A DNA stretch of 64,000 nucleotides from JANQFM01 sp035471925 (GTDB taxonomy: Bacteria; Acidobacteriota; UBA6911; RPQK01; DATIPO01). Of the stretch, positions 7,444 to 16,732 are shown one piece after another. The translations under genes and the position numbers were made by a program. The stretch spans positions 14,171 to 78,170 of the forward strand of contig DATIPO010000264.1 of the NCBI GenBank assembly GCA_035471925.1. Direction: 5' to 3'. The notes beneath the pieces are model-generated. The model searched no databases. It had not been told where the DNA came from and saw only the letters and a list, made by a program, of their open reading frames with translations. Each line of letters opens with the position of its first letter. Positions within the stretch are counted from its first letter, which is position 1.

Positions 7444-8745
7444 CTACATTCCCTTGGTCATGGCCTTGAGGAAGTCGCTGTTGTTCTTGGTCTTGGCCAG
7501 CTTTTCAAGGAGCAATTCCATCGATTCGGTGACCGACAGCGGATTGAGGACCTTGCGAAGCACCCACACGCGGTTGAGCTCTTCGGGGCTGAGCAGCAGC
7601 TCTTCCTTGCGGGTTCCCGACCGGTTGATGTCGATGGCCGGGAAGACGCGCTTGTCGACCAGCTTGCGGTCGAGGTGCAGCTCCATGTTGCCGGTGCCCT
7701 TGAACTCCTCGAAGATGACGTCGTCCATACGCGACCCGGTGTCGATCAAAGCCGTGGCCATGATGGTCAGGCTGCCGCCTTCTTCGATGTTGCGGGCGGC
7801 ACCGAAAAAGCGCTTGGGACGTTGCAGGGCGTTGGAATCGACACCGCCCGAGAGCACCTTGCCGGAGGGCGGAACGATGGTGTTGTAAGCGCGCGCCAGA
7901 CGGGTGATGGAGTCGAGCAGGATGACCACGTCCTTCTTGTGCTCGACCAGTCGCTTGGCCTTCTCGATCACCATTTCGGCCACCTGCACGTGGCGGGTTG
8001 CCGGCTCGTCGAAGGTGGAGGAAATGACCTCGCCTTTGACCGAGCGCTGCATGTCGGTGACCTCTTCAGGACGCTCGTCGATAAGCAGCACGATCAGCAC
8101 CACCTCGGGCTGGTTGTAGGTGATGGAATTGGCGATGCTCTGCAGAATCATGGTTTTTCCGGCCCGGGGCGGAGAGACGATCAGTCCGCGCTGCCCCTTG
8201 CCGATGGGCGTGAGCAGGTCCATGACGCGTCCCGACAGGTTGTCCTGTTCGGTCTCCAGCTTGAGCCGTTCGTCGGGATAAACCGGCGTCAGGTTCTCGA
8301 AGAAGGTGCGCTCGCGGGCCACGTCGGGATGCTCGAAGTTAATGGCTTCGACCTTGATGAGAGCGAAGTAGCGCTCCCCTTCCTTGGGAGGCCGCACCTG
8401 CCCGGAAACGGTGTCGCCAGTGTGCAGGTCGAATTTGCGGATCTGGGAAGGCGAGACGTAGATGTCGTCGGGGCCGGGCAGATAATTGTACTCGGGCGCG
8501 CGCAGGAATCCGAAGCCGTCGGGCAGGGTTTCCAGCACGCCTTCGGAAAAGATGAGGCCGCTGCGTTCGGTCTGCGCCTTGAGGATCTGAAAGATCAGTT
8601 CCTGCTTGCGCATACCGGTAGCCCCGGCGATGTCGAGTTCTTTGGCGATTTTGTTGAGCTCTTGATTCTTGAGCTCTTTCAACTCTTGAATGTTGAGCGT
8701 GTCGCCCTCAGAAATGTTGGCGGTTTTGGTCGAAGATTCAGCCAT
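7444..8745 (-). CDS. rho: Transcription termination factor Rho
   Basis: A 433-residue hexameric RNA helicase that ends transcripts at rho-dependent sites. An N-terminal Rho_N (SAP-like) segment occupies about residues 16-55. The RNA-binding cold-shock-like domain follows with GFGFLR at 77-82, then the RecA-like ATPase with Walker A PPRAGKT (Lys197) and Walker B ILLDSITR. The Q- and R-loop region (SGGVDSNALQRPKRFFGAARN) is intact. A short acidic/polar N-terminus precedes Rho_N, without the long insertion seen in some phyla. It starts 1 bp after engB and is the last gene before the trp promoter. Confidence 0.97.
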   Translation of the reverse strand: MAESSTKTANISEGDTLNIQELKELKNQELNKIAKELDIAGATGMRKQELIFQILKAQTERSGLIFSEGVLETLPDGFGFLRAPEYNYLPGPDDIYVSPSQIRKFDLHTGDTVSGQVRPPKEGERYFALIKVEAINFEHPDVARERTFFENLTPVYPDERLKLETEQDNLSGRVMDLLTPIGKGQRGLIVSPPRAGKTMILQSIANSITYNQPEVVLIVLLIDERPEEVTDMQRSVKGEVISSTFDEPATRHVQVAEMVIEKAKRLVEHKKDVVILLDSITRLARAYNTIVPPSGKVLSGGVDSNALQRPKRFFGAARNIEEGGSLTIMATALIDTGSRMDDVIFEEFKGTGNMELHLDRKLVDKRVFPAIDINRSGTRKEELLLSPEELNRVWVLRKVLNPLSVTESMELLLEKLAKTKNNSDFLKAMTKGM

Positions 8746-8746
8746 A

Positions 8747-9307
8747 TCAAACCTCTTGAATGATGCGCCACAACTCCTTTTTCCCCCGGCCGGTATGGGC
8801 CGAATAGGGAAGCACGAGTTGGGCGTTGAAAGTCTCCCTAATTCGTTTTAACGATTGTTGCAGTTTGTTGGCCGAAAGCTTGTCGGCCTTGGTCGCCACC
8901 ACCACGTAGGGCACATCCCATTCGTCCAGCCATTCCTTCATGACCTTGTCCAAAGGGCTGGGCTCGTGACGCGCGTCGACCAGCAGTATTAAGAGTTTCA
9001 GTTGTTCGTCGCTGCGCAGGTATTGCTCGATCATCGGTCCCCAGCGCTGACGTTCGGCGCGTGAAACCTTGGCGTAGCCATAACCGGGCAGGTCTGTAAA
9101 GAGCCATTTCGAATCCACCTGGAAAAAGTTGATCAAGCGGGTACGGCCCGGCGAAGAACTGGTGCGGGCCAGCTTCTTGCGGCCGACCAGGCTGTTGATC
9201 AAACTCGATTTTCCGACATTGGATCGACCCACGAATGCAATCCGCGGCAGCGGACTGTCGGGGTACTCCTGGGAGCGGGTTGCACTTGTTACAAAAGACG
9301 CTTCCAC
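8747..9307 (-). CDS. engB: Ribosome biogenesis GTP-binding protein EngB/YsxC
   Basis: A TRAFAC-class GTPase needed for late large-subunit assembly. The motifs are G1 GRSNVGKS, G2 around SSSPGRT, G3 DLPGYG, G4 TKAD and G5 SAHTGRG. I start at the GTG at 9307, giving MEASFVTSATRS and 186 residues, which matches family N-termini of the type xFVxSA. The frame stays open to another GTG at 9403, 15 bp after lon, but that adds a basic 32-residue stretch without family support or a Shine-Dalgarno. The gene is sandwiched between lon and rho with tight spacing, suggesting one transcript. Confidence 0.93.
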   Translation of the reverse strand: MEASFVTSATRSQEYPDSPLPRIAFVGRSNVGKSSLINSLVGRKKLARTSSSPGRTRLINFFQVDSKWLFTDLPGYGYAKVSRAERQRWGPMIEQYLRSDEQLKLLILLVDARHEPSPLDKVMKEWLDEWDVPYVVVATKADKLSANKLQQSLKRIRETFNAQLVLPYSAHTGRGKKELWRIIQEV

Positions 9308-9418
9308 GTTTCCAGCGTTCTCTTTTTTCTTCCGGGTATTACTTGGGACGGGCGGCAGGCTCTGGGAGGGGCGAGAGACGCGCCGGACGGGAAACGCCCG
9401 CACCGGCGCGGAAAGTTG

Positions 9419-11854
9419 TCAGTGGACGCCGGGACGATCCTCCTCACCTTTGATTTGAGGAGGTCGCTGTTCGATCAGCTTCTCGCCGTCCTCTTTGCTC
9501 TTCTTTCCAATGGGCCGCTCCAGAGCAATCTCCAACACCTCGTCCATGCTGTCGACGAGACGGATCTCCAGTTCTTCCTTGACGGTATCCGGAATATCCT
9601 TGAGATTCTTTTCGTTTTCCTTGGGCAGCAAAACTGTCTTGATTCCCGCCCGGTGGGCCGCCAGGACTTTCTCTTTGACGCCTCCGATGGGCAGGACGTT
9701 TCCGCGCAGCGTGATTTCGCCCGTCATGGCCACGTCGCGACGCACCGGAATGCCGGTCAGAGCCGACACGATTGTGGTGGCCATGGCGATGCCGGCCGAG
9801 GGCCCGTCCTTGGGAATGGCGCCCTCGGGAACGTGGACGTGCATGTCGTTGGCCTTGTGGAAGTCGGCTTCGATGCCGTACTCGCCGCTGCGCGAGCGGA
9901 TGTAGGAGAAAGCCGCCTTGACCGACTCCTGCATCACTTCGCCCAGCTTGCCCGTCAGGGTGAGGTTGCCCTTGCCGCGCATGGCGGTGGCCTCGGTCAT
10001 GAGGACTTCGCCTCCCACCTCGGTCCAGGCCAAGCCCGTGGCCAGTCCCACTTCGTTGGCCTTTCCGGCCATCTGATTGCGGTACTTGGCGACGCCCAAC
10101 AGTTCGCGGACGGTGTTTTCATCGATCTTAAAAGGCTCCAGCTCGTCTTCCTCGGTGCTGCGGGCGGCCACCACCTTGCGGGCCACCTTGCGGCACACGT
10201 TGGCGATCTCCCGCTCCAAGTTGCGCACTCCCGATTCACGGGTGTAGGAGCGGATCATCTCGCTGATGCCTTCGTCCGTAAATTCGATCTGCTCGGGTTG
10301 CAGCCCCTTCTGGGTGATCTGCTTCTCGACCAGGTACTTCTGGGCGATGTTGAGCTTCTCTTCCTGGGTGTAACCCGAAATCTGGATGATCTCCATGCGG
10401 TCCTGCAGGGGACGCGGGATAGTGTGGAGCACATTGGCGGTGCAGATGAAGAGCACTTCCGAGAGATCGAATTCCACGTCCAGGTAATGGTCGTTGAACT
10501 CGCTGTTCTGCTCGGGATCCAGAACCTCCATCAAGGCCGCCGAGGGATCGCCGCGGAAGTCGGTGGACATCTTGTCGATTTCGTCCAGCAGCACCACGGG
10601 ATTCTTGGCCCCGGCCTTCTTCATCATCTGGATGATCTGTCCGGGCAGGGCGCCGATGTAGGTGCGGCGGTGTCCTCTGATCTCGGCTTCGTCGCGAACG
10701 CCGCCCAGCGACTGGCGCACGAACTTGCGTCCGGTGGCGCGGGCGATGGAGCGTCCCAGCGAGGTCTTGCCCACTCCCGGAGGACCCAGGAAGCAGAGAA
10801 TCGAGCCTTGAGCTTCCTTCTTGTCGGCCAACTGCCGCACAGCCAGATACTCCAGGATGCGTTCCTTGACTTTCTCCAAACCGTAGTGATCTTCTTCCAG
10901 GATCGTTTCGGCTTTGTTGATGTCCTTGATCTCGTCGGTCCGCTTCTCCCAGGGAACGGCCAGCAGCCAGTCCAGATAGGTCCTGCTGACGGTGCTCTCA
11001 GCGCTCATGGGCGGCATCTGCTCCAGACGGCGGATCTCGTTGAGGGCCTTCTCGCGGGCCTCCTCGGGCATCTTGGACTCTTCGACCTTTTTCTTCAGCT
11101 CTTCGATCTCGTCCTTTTCACCCCGTCCCAGCTCTTTCTGGATGGCCTTGATCTTCTCGTTGAGGTAGTACTCGCGCTGAGCCTTTTCCATCTGGCGGCG
11201 GACGCGTCCCTGAATCGACTTGTCCATCTTGATCTTCTCGATCTCGATCTCGATGAATTCGCAGATCTTCTCCATCCGCTCGGCCGGGTCGAAGACTTCC
11301 AGCAGGGCCTGCTTGTCTTCCACGGCGATGGGCAGATTGGATGCGATGGTGTCGGAGAGCCGGTCGGCGTCGGTAGAGCGCGAAGCCTGAACGATGGTCT
11401 CGTAGTTGACGTTGGGATTGAGTTTGGCGAACTGCTCGAAGAGCACGTTGAGCTTCTTGGTCAGAAGGCTGGTCTTGGCCTGGGAGATGCGGGGCACCTC
11501 CTGAAAGTTGACGCTGGCCTGAAAGAACCCGTCCGATTCGCGGACGTCGCCGATGCGGGCCCGGCGCACGCCTTCCACCATGACCCGGATGTTGCCGTCG
11601 GGCAGCTTGAGGCTCTGCACGATGTTGGCCACCGTTCCCACTTCGAAAATCTCGTCGGGCGAGGGGTTGTCCTGGGAGGCGTCCTTCTGGGTGGCCAGGA
11701 AGATCTTCTTGTCGGTCTGCAGGGCCCTCTCCAAGGCCAGCACGGAGGAATCCCGTCCAATGACGAAGGGCACCATCATGTAGGGGAAAACGACCACGTC
11801 CCGAATGGGTACCATCGGATAGCGCTGGGTCGTTGGTTTTTCTTTTTCGCTCAT
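9419..11854 (-). CDS. lon: ATP-dependent protease Lon (LonA)
   Basis: A cytosolic AAA+ protease of 811 residues, the normal LonA length. It has an N-terminal substrate-recognition LON domain (about 10-210), a coiled-coil linker, an AAA+ module with Walker A GPPGVGKT at 357-364 and Walker B VVLLDEIDK, and a C-terminal protease domain. The catalytic Ser686 (KDGPSAG) and Lys729 (GGVKEK) match the Ser-Lys dyad. It degrades misfolded and short-lived regulatory proteins. It follows clpX after 196 bp, a gap wide enough for its own promoter (a weak TAATCT box is present), so it may be controlled separately. Confidence 0.98.
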   Translation of the reverse strand: MSEKEKPTTQRYPMVPIRDVVVFPYMMVPFVIGRDSSVLALERALQTDKKIFLATQKDASQDNPSPDEIFEVGTVANIVQSLKLPDGNIRVMVEGVRRARIGDVRESDGFFQASVNFQEVPRISQAKTSLLTKKLNVLFEQFAKLNPNVNYETIVQASRSTDADRLSDTIASNLPIAVEDKQALLEVFDPAERMEKICEFIEIEIEKIKMDKSIQGRVRRQMEKAQREYYLNEKIKAIQKELGRGEKDEIEELKKKVEESKMPEEAREKALNEIRRLEQMPPMSAESTVSRTYLDWLLAVPWEKRTDEIKDINKAETILEEDHYGLEKVKERILEYLAVRQLADKKEAQGSILCFLGPPGVGKTSLGRSIARATGRKFVRQSLGGVRDEAEIRGHRRTYIGALPGQIIQMMKKAGAKNPVVLLDEIDKMSTDFRGDPSAALMEVLDPEQNSEFNDHYLDVEFDLSEVLFICTANVLHTIPRPLQDRMEIIQISGYTQEEKLNIAQKYLVEKQITQKGLQPEQIEFTDEGISEMIRSYTRESGVRNLEREIANVCRKVARKVVAARSTEEDELEPFKIDENTVRELLGVAKYRNQMAGKANEVGLATGLAWTEVGGEVLMTEATAMRGKGNLTLTGKLGEVMQESVKAAFSYIRSRSGEYGIEADFHKANDMHVHVPEGAIPKDGPSAGIAMATTIVSALTGIPVRRDVAMTGEITLRGNVLPIGGVKEKVLAAHRAGIKTVLLPKENEKNLKDIPDTVKEELEIRLVDSMDEVLEIALERPIGKKSKEDGEKLIEQRPPQIKGEEDRPGVH

Positions 11855-12051
11855 GATTGCTTCCTGTTGAAGGCGGTCGGGACCATCAACGAATCTCCGC
11901 CGTTCACGGGCCGCTGCACCTCGTCTGAGCCTTTCCGGATGATGCCCGCCCCGAGAAGGGGAGCGCGGGGATGCTCGTCTTGAATGACTTCTAGATTACC
12001 AGTTTATCCTGACCCTTGCTAAAGAAAAAGCGTTCGAGAGGGGCGGACGGC

Positions 12052-13302
12052 TCAGCCCGCCTTTTCCAGCAGCTTGAAGACGACTTCCTTGTTTTCCACC
12101 ATTTCACGAGTAACGACAAATTCTTTGACCTTTTTGTTGGAGGGCAATTCGTACATGACATCCAACATCAGGTCTTCGGTGATCAGGCGCAGTCCGCGGG
12201 CCCCGATCTTGCGCTGCAGAGCCAAGTCGGCGATGGCCTTGAGGGCATCGTCGGTGAAGCGCAAGGAGACGTTCTCGAACTCGAACATCTTCTGGTATTG
12301 CTTGATGAGGGCGTTGTTGGGCTGGGTCAAGATCTGGATCAAGGCGTTGGCATCCAACTCGTGCAGAGTGCAGACGATGGGCAAGCGTCCCACGAATTCC
12401 GGGATCAGTCCGTACTTGATCAGATCCTCAGGCAGCACTTTCTCGAACAGGGCCGTATTGCTGGCCTTGAGCCAGCGCATGTCTTCTCCATTGACTTTGG
12501 GAGAGTGAAAGCCCAGCGAGGTGGTGCCCAGCCGCTTCTGGATCAGTTTGTCCAACCCCACGAAGGCGCCCCCGCAAATGAAGAGGATGTCGGTGGTGTC
12601 GACTTGCACGAACTCCTGGTGGGGATGCTTGCGTCCGCCCTGGGGCGGAACGTTGGCCACGGTGCCTTCCAGAATCTTGAGCAAGGCCTGCTGGACGCCT
12701 TCGCCGGAGACGTCGCGGGTGATGGAGGGGTTTTCATCCTTGCGCGAGATCTTGTCGATCTCGTCGATGTAGATGATGCCCTGCATGCAGCGTTCGCGGT
12801 CTCCTCCGGCGGCCTGCAACAGCTTGAGGATGATGTTTTCGACATCTTCGCCCACATAGCCGGCTTCGGTCAGCGTGGTGGCGTCGACAATGGCGAAGGG
12901 AACCGAAAGCATGCGCGCCAGCGTCTGGGCCAGCAAGGTCTTGCCGGTCCCCGTGGGTCCGATGAGCAGGACGTTGCTCTTAGTCAGCTCCACGTCCTGA
13001 TGACGGCGGCGCCCCATCTTGATGCGCTTGTAGTGATTGTAGACGGCCACGGCCAGCTTCTTCTTGGCCACTTCCTGGCCGATCACGTACTGCTCCAGGA
13101 ATTCCTTGATCTCAGCCGGCTTGGGCAAGGTCTCCTTGATGGAGGCCGCCTCAGCCGTCATGTCGTCGGAAATGATCTCGTTGCAGACATCGACGCACTC
13201 ATCGCAGATAAAGACCGTAGGTCCGGCGATCAGCTTCTTGACGTCGTTCTGGCTTTTGTTGCAGAAGGAACAGCGCAGAACATCATCTGTGTCTTTTTTC
13301 AC
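12052..13302 (-). CDS. clpX: ATP-dependent Clp protease ATP-binding subunit ClpX
   Basis: The AAA+ unfoldase (416 residues) that feeds substrates into ClpP. The N-terminal zinc-binding domain has Cys11, Cys14, Cys33 and Cys36. Walker A GPTGTGKT is at 115-122 and Walker B is IIYIDEIDK. The ClpP-docking loop reads LGF (TTSLGFHSP) instead of the more usual IGF. Translation starts at GTG 13302 with a GGGGG ribosome-binding sequence about 8 nt upstream. It lies 147 bp downstream of clpP on the same strand. Confidence 0.98.
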   Translation of the reverse strand: MKKDTDDVLRCSFCNKSQNDVKKLIAGPTVFICDECVDVCNEIISDDMTAEAASIKETLPKPAEIKEFLEQYVIGQEVAKKKLAVAVYNHYKRIKMGRRRHQDVELTKSNVLLIGPTGTGKTLLAQTLARMLSVPFAIVDATTLTEAGYVGEDVENIILKLLQAAGGDRERCMQGIIYIDEIDKISRKDENPSITRDVSGEGVQQALLKILEGTVANVPPQGGRKHPHQEFVQVDTTDILFICGGAFVGLDKLIQKRLGTTSLGFHSPKVNGEDMRWLKASNTALFEKVLPEDLIKYGLIPEFVGRLPIVCTLHELDANALIQILTQPNNALIKQYQKMFEFENVSLRFTDDALKAIADLALQRKIGARGLRLITEDLMLDVMYELPSNKKVKEFVVTREMVENKEVVFKLLEKAG

Positions 13303-13449
13303 TCAAGACCCCCTGAAGTCACGAATCTGCCGCATACGGGTGCGTCCAGCCGCTCTGAGGCAGCAACGGACGGCGTCATTCGGATGGCCAGCGAGTTTGG
13401 CATAGGTGGGAGGCAACTCCCTTCGAAACGGGAATCACCGACTCCGGCG

Positions 13450-14037
13450 TTAGGCCGGCTGTTTAATAATCTGGTCGATTATACCATACTCCTTAGCTTG
13501 TTCCGCATCCATAATGTAGTCGCGCTCCACGTCTTGATGGATGGTTTTCAAGTCCTTGCCGGTGTGGTTTGAGAGGATCTCGCTGGTGCGCTCGCGCATG
13601 CGCAGGATCTCCTTGGCATGGATGTCGATGTCGGTGGCCTGTCCCGACAACCCGGACATGGAAGGCTGATGGATAAGGATGCGGCTGTTGGGCAGAGCAA
13701 AGCGTTTGCCGTCTTGACCCGAGGCCAGCAGCAGGGCGCCCATGGAAGCGGCTTGGCCGATGCAGATCGTGGACACGTGATTGCGCACGAACTGCATGGT
13801 GTCGTAAATGGCCAGTCCGGCGGTAATTGAACCGCCCGGCGAGTTGATGTAGAGGGAGATATCCCGTTCAGGATCCTCAGCCATCAGGAACAGCAACTGG
13901 GCGATGACCAGATTGGCGACGTTGTCGTCAATCGGACTGCCGATGAAAATGATGTTGTCCTTAAGCAGACGCGAATAGATGTCGTAGGCCCGCTCACCGC
14001 GGTTGGTCTGCTCGACCACCATTGGAACAAGAGTCAC
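13450..14037 (-). CDS. clpP: ATP-dependent Clp protease proteolytic subunit ClpP
   Basis: A serine peptidase of 195 residues forming the double-heptamer proteolytic chamber. The triad is visible as Ser98 (AASMGAL), His123 (LIHQPS) and Asp173 (ERDYIM). The oligomerization handle and GSPIDD segment are normal. A GTG start at 14037 with AAAGGAG 9 nt upstream is preferred over an internal ATG at 14022. It starts 14 bp after tig, so the chaperone and protease subunit are probably co-transcribed. ClpX, encoded next, is its partner. Confidence 0.97.
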   Translation of the reverse strand: MTLVPMVVEQTNRGERAYDIYSRLLKDNIIFIGSPIDDNVANLVIAQLLFLMAEDPERDISLYINSPGGSITAGLAIYDTMQFVRNHVSTICIGQAASMGALLLASGQDGKRFALPNSRILIHQPSMSGLSGQATDIDIHAKEILRMRERTSEILSNHTGKDLKTIHQDVERDYIMDAEQAKEYGIIDQIIKQPA

Positions 14038-14051
14038 TGGAAACTACTCCT

Positions 14052-15377
14052 TTATTCTTTCTCTTCGGATATTTCGGCGCTTTCGTAGACTTGCTTCATG
14101 GCCCGGCGCCTGAGCAGGCGCTCTTTGAATCCCTCAAAGGAACCGTCGCTGCCGCGCAGATTCTGGCGCACTTTTTCGACCGGCTGCTGAGAGGCTTCAG
14201 CCATTTTGGCGATTTCTTCCTCGAGATCCTCCTGGCTGATTTCGATCCCCTCATCTTCCGCGATCTGATTGAGGATCAGGGCCAAGCGGACGTCCTTCTC
14301 GGACTCGGGTTGCAGATCGCGGCGCACGGCGCGCCAGTCAATCTGGGCCGTGCGGGGATCCATCCCCTGCCGTTGGATATTATACGCCACCTGCTGGATC
14401 CGCTGATCGATTCGTTCCTCCACCAGCGAGTCGGGCACTTCGAAGGAGGTGCCGTCGATCAGGTGCTGGGCCAGCGAGGAATGGATGCTCTCCTCCCTCT
14501 CCTGTTCCTTGCGTTCGGCCAGCCGTTCGCGGATGGTCTCGCGCAGTTGCTCCAGGTTTTCGACGCCTTCCACATCGAGATCCTTGACGAAATCGTCGTC
14601 CACCTCGGGTAGCTGCTTTTCCTTGATCTCGGTGACCAGGATCTCGTAGGCCAGCTTGCGCCCGGCCAGGTTTTGGTCGGCGTAGTCGGCCTCATACTCC
14701 ACCTGAAAGGCTTCCTCGTCGCCCTCCTTGAGTCCCACCAGGGCGCGGGTGAAGGCCGGATGGGTGCGGTCATCGCCCACCTGCACCACCACGCTCTCGT
14801 CATGAATGTCGGGCTCGGCCTCGTCTTCAGGCTGGTCTTGGCCTTCCTCCAGATACCAGCCTTTGAGAACGATGGTGGCGTAGTCGTCCTGCTCCACGCC
14901 GCGCTCTTCCACCGCCACCAAGCTGGCCATCTGCTCGCGGATGCGCTGCACCTCTTCGTCGATGTCGCCTTCGCTCACCTCGACAGGGGGCGCCGCCACC
15001 TTCAATCCGCTGTGCTCAGGCGTCTTGAACTGGGGCAACACCTCCAGCGACGCGGTGAATTTGAGCGGACCGCCCTCCTCGTACTCGACGTCAGCGATCT
15101 GAGGCTCGGAGATGGGGTGCAGATCCTGCTCCTTGACAGCCTCGTCGTAGGCTTGGGGGACCAGCTTCTGATAGAGCTCGCCCTCGATGTCTTCCTTAAA
15201 GCGGCGCTTGATCAGTCCCGAAGGGGCGCGTCCGCGGCGGAACCCCGGCAAAGCGGCCATTCCGCGGAACTGTCCCACGATGCGATTGTATTCCTTCTGA
15301 GCCTCTTGGGAAGGGATTTCAACCGTCAGCTTCTTCTTGACTTGACTGACGTCTTGCGACTCGACTTGGACTTTCAT
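14052..15377 (-). CDS. tig: Trigger factor, ribosome-associated chaperone and peptidyl-prolyl isomerase
   Basis: A protein of 441 residues. The N-terminal ribosome-binding domain carries GFRRGRAP, matching the family pattern GFRxGKxP that docks on ribosomal protein L23. An FKBP-like isomerase domain occupies roughly residues 150-250, and the helical C-terminal cradle makes up the rest. It binds nascent chains before DnaK and Clp act. It is first in the block tig-clpP-clpX-lon-engB-rho and has its own promoter and a hairpin leader upstream. An acidic stretch in the isomerase domain (EEGQDQPEDEAEPD) is longer than usual. Confidence 0.95.
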   Translation of the reverse strand: MKVQVESQDVSQVKKKLTVEIPSQEAQKEYNRIVGQFRGMAALPGFRRGRAPSGLIKRRFKEDIEGELYQKLVPQAYDEAVKEQDLHPISEPQIADVEYEEGGPLKFTASLEVLPQFKTPEHSGLKVAAPPVEVSEGDIDEEVQRIREQMASLVAVEERGVEQDDYATIVLKGWYLEEGQDQPEDEAEPDIHDESVVVQVGDDRTHPAFTRALVGLKEGDEEAFQVEYEADYADQNLAGRKLAYEILVTEIKEKQLPEVDDDFVKDLDVEGVENLEQLRETIRERLAERKEQEREESIHSSLAQHLIDGTSFEVPDSLVEERIDQRIQQVAYNIQRQGMDPRTAQIDWRAVRRDLQPESEKDVRLALILNQIAEDEGIEISQEDLEEEIAKMAEASQQPVEKVRQNLRGSDGSFEGFKERLLRRRAMKQVYESAEISEEKE

Positions 15378-15422
15378 GGATGGGATCTCTAAAACTCTGG
15401 AGTGTCTGCCGCCGAATTGCGG

Positions 15423-15449
15423 CGCGGGAGCCCTCAGCCGGCTCTCGCG
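15423..15449 (-). other. Hairpin in the tig 5' leader
   Basis: Inverted repeat of 10 bp with one mismatch (arms 15440-15449 and 15423-15432) around a 7-nt loop. It lies between the predicted tig promoter and the tig start codon at 15377. No U-tract follows, so it is more likely an mRNA-stabilizing or translational element than a terminator. Confidence 0.5.
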
Positions 15450-15489
15450 GGGCGAGAAGCTTGTCCTTACTCGCTGAGCACAAATGCGG

Positions 15490-15518
15490 ATTATACCGAC
15501 AGGCCCATTTCACTACAA
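15490..15518 (-). promoter_or_regulatory. Promoter of tig-clpP
   Basis: Minus-strand -35 TTGTAG (15518-15513), 17-bp spacer and a perfect -10 TATAAT (15495-15490). It predicts a transcript of about 105 nt before the tig ATG, containing the hairpin at 15423-15449. Confidence 0.75.
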
Positions 15519-15617
15519 GTCCCCCGCCGAGGCCTGTCGTGGGAAGGCCGGGATCGTTTGCTGCCAACTCAAGCCGGGGAACAGCCGAGGGTCGGGAGGG
15601 GGTCCGCGCCCACCGCC

Positions 15618-16613
15618 TCACGCCGGCCGCAACTCGCGCAGCGCTTGCAGGCCGGCTTCGTGAAGCCGGCCGTTGGAGGCCAGCACTCCCCGGTTGTTGA
15701 GCAGTTTGCGTCCCGCCGCAAAATCGAGAGGACGCCCGTCCAGGTCGGTTACCTTGCCCCCGGCTTCTTCAATCACCAGCGAGCCCGCCGCCTGATCCCA
15801 GATCTTCTCCTTGTACCCGGTCTTGTCGGGGCGCAGCAGGCGGACCAGCAAGTCGCCCTGTCCCGCCGAAAGCGCCGCGTATTTGGCCTGGCTGTCCATG
15901 AGGATGGGATCGGCCTGGGCCCCGATGCCCTCCACCAGAAGCTCCATCTGGGAGACGTTGGTGTGGCCCGATTCGTAAGAGCGCAGGATTCGGGCTTCAT
16001 GCGGCTCGCCGCGGCTGGAGGCGCGCAGGGGACGGAGAGCAACGCGGCTGCCCAGCGGACGCCACCAAGTCCCTTCTCCCCGCACGGCTACAACCAATCC
16101 GCCGGGACCGTCCGGCTGCCAGATTTCATCGGCCGACCAGTGGGGGCACCCCAGCACTCCCAGGCGTACCCGTCCCTGCTCCAACAAGGCCAGGCAGACG
16201 GCCCAGTGGCTTCCGCGCAGGAATCCTTTGGTGCCGTCGATGGGGTCCAGCGTCCAGAAACGGCCCGCGGGCTGGTCGGCGCCATGGTCGATCCAGGTCA
16301 GAACCTGCTCGCGGCTGCAGTTCTCAACAAGGCGCGAAACCCAGTGGCGGACCTGCTCCAGGACGGCCACGTTATCTGGACGGCGCAAGTCGTGGGCGTC
16401 CTCTTCGGCCACCAGGGGATTTTGGGGAAATCGAAGGCTCAGGCGCCGCCCCACTAAGGCCTGGATGGAGAAGTCGGCCACCGTTACCGGCGAACGGTCC
16501 TGCTTGTGCAGGGCGTCATGGGCCAAGGCGTTGCGCACCTCCAGCCCTATCTCCACGCCCTGCTCCACGGTCTTCATGGCAAAGCGGACTTCGGGTTGTT
16601 CGAGATCGATCAA
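15618..16613 (-). CDS. 3'(2'),5'-bisphosphate nucleotidase (CysQ/Hal2-like inositol monophosphatase family)
   Basis: A lithium-sensitive, magnesium-dependent phosphatase family protein (331 residues). It shows the N-terminal SPVTVADFSIQ segment, the metal motifs EED and DPIDGTKGF, and the C-terminal WDQAAGSLVIEEAGG. Within the family the match is best to eukaryotic-type Hal2/SAL1 enzymes (SPVTVAD, HWAVCLALLE), which hydrolyse PAP from sulfate assimilation to AMP. The start is the TTG at 16613 preceded by GAGGAAAG. A later ATG at 16577 would remove the conserved first helix. A 17-codon ORF lies 24 nt upstream. No sulfate-reduction genes are nearby. Confidence 0.85.
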   Translation of the reverse strand: MIDLEQPEVRFAMKTVEQGVEIGLEVRNALAHDALHKQDRSPVTVADFSIQALVGRRLSLRFPQNPLVAEEDAHDLRRPDNVAVLEQVRHWVSRLVENCSREQVLTWIDHGADQPAGRFWTLDPIDGTKGFLRGSHWAVCLALLEQGRVRLGVLGCPHWSADEIWQPDGPGGLVVAVRGEGTWWRPLGSRVALRPLRASSRGEPHEARILRSYESGHTNVSQMELLVEGIGAQADPILMDSQAKYAALSAGQGDLLVRLLRPDKTGYKEKIWDQAAGSLVIEEAGGKVTDLDGRPLDFAAGRKLLNNRGVLASNGRLHEAGLQALRELRPA

Positions 16614-16637
16614 GAAGCTTTCCTCTGCGGCGGCCCG

Positions 16638-16691
16638 CTAGGTCCACCAGGTGGCCAACAGGTTCACACACGGGTCACGTTTTGCGAACAT
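16638..16691 (-). CDS. Possible small upstream ORF/leader peptide (17 aa)
   Basis: On the minus strand a strong GGGAGG precedes ATG 16691 by 8 nt and opens a 17-codon frame, MFAKRDPCVNLLATWWT, ending at TAG 24 nt before the CysQ-like gene. It contains one Cys and two adjacent Trp codons near its end. Those codons overlap a near-palindrome (GGTCCACCAGGTGGCC, 16641-16656) able to fold. It may be a regulatory leader peptide, a tiny functional protein or chance. No terminator was seen after it. Confidence 0.4.
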   Translation of the reverse strand: MFAKRDPCVNLLATWWT

Positions 16692-16732
16692 GATGGCGTC
16701 CTCCCTTGCTCTCGGCGCCAAAAGATTGCAGG

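Noticed and set aside
9416..11983. An 855-codon open frame on the plus strand opposite lon
   Set aside because: It mirrors lon exactly in extent and has no family resemblance. In GC-rich genes the antisense frame is often free of stops. Lon motifs on the minus strand are complete.
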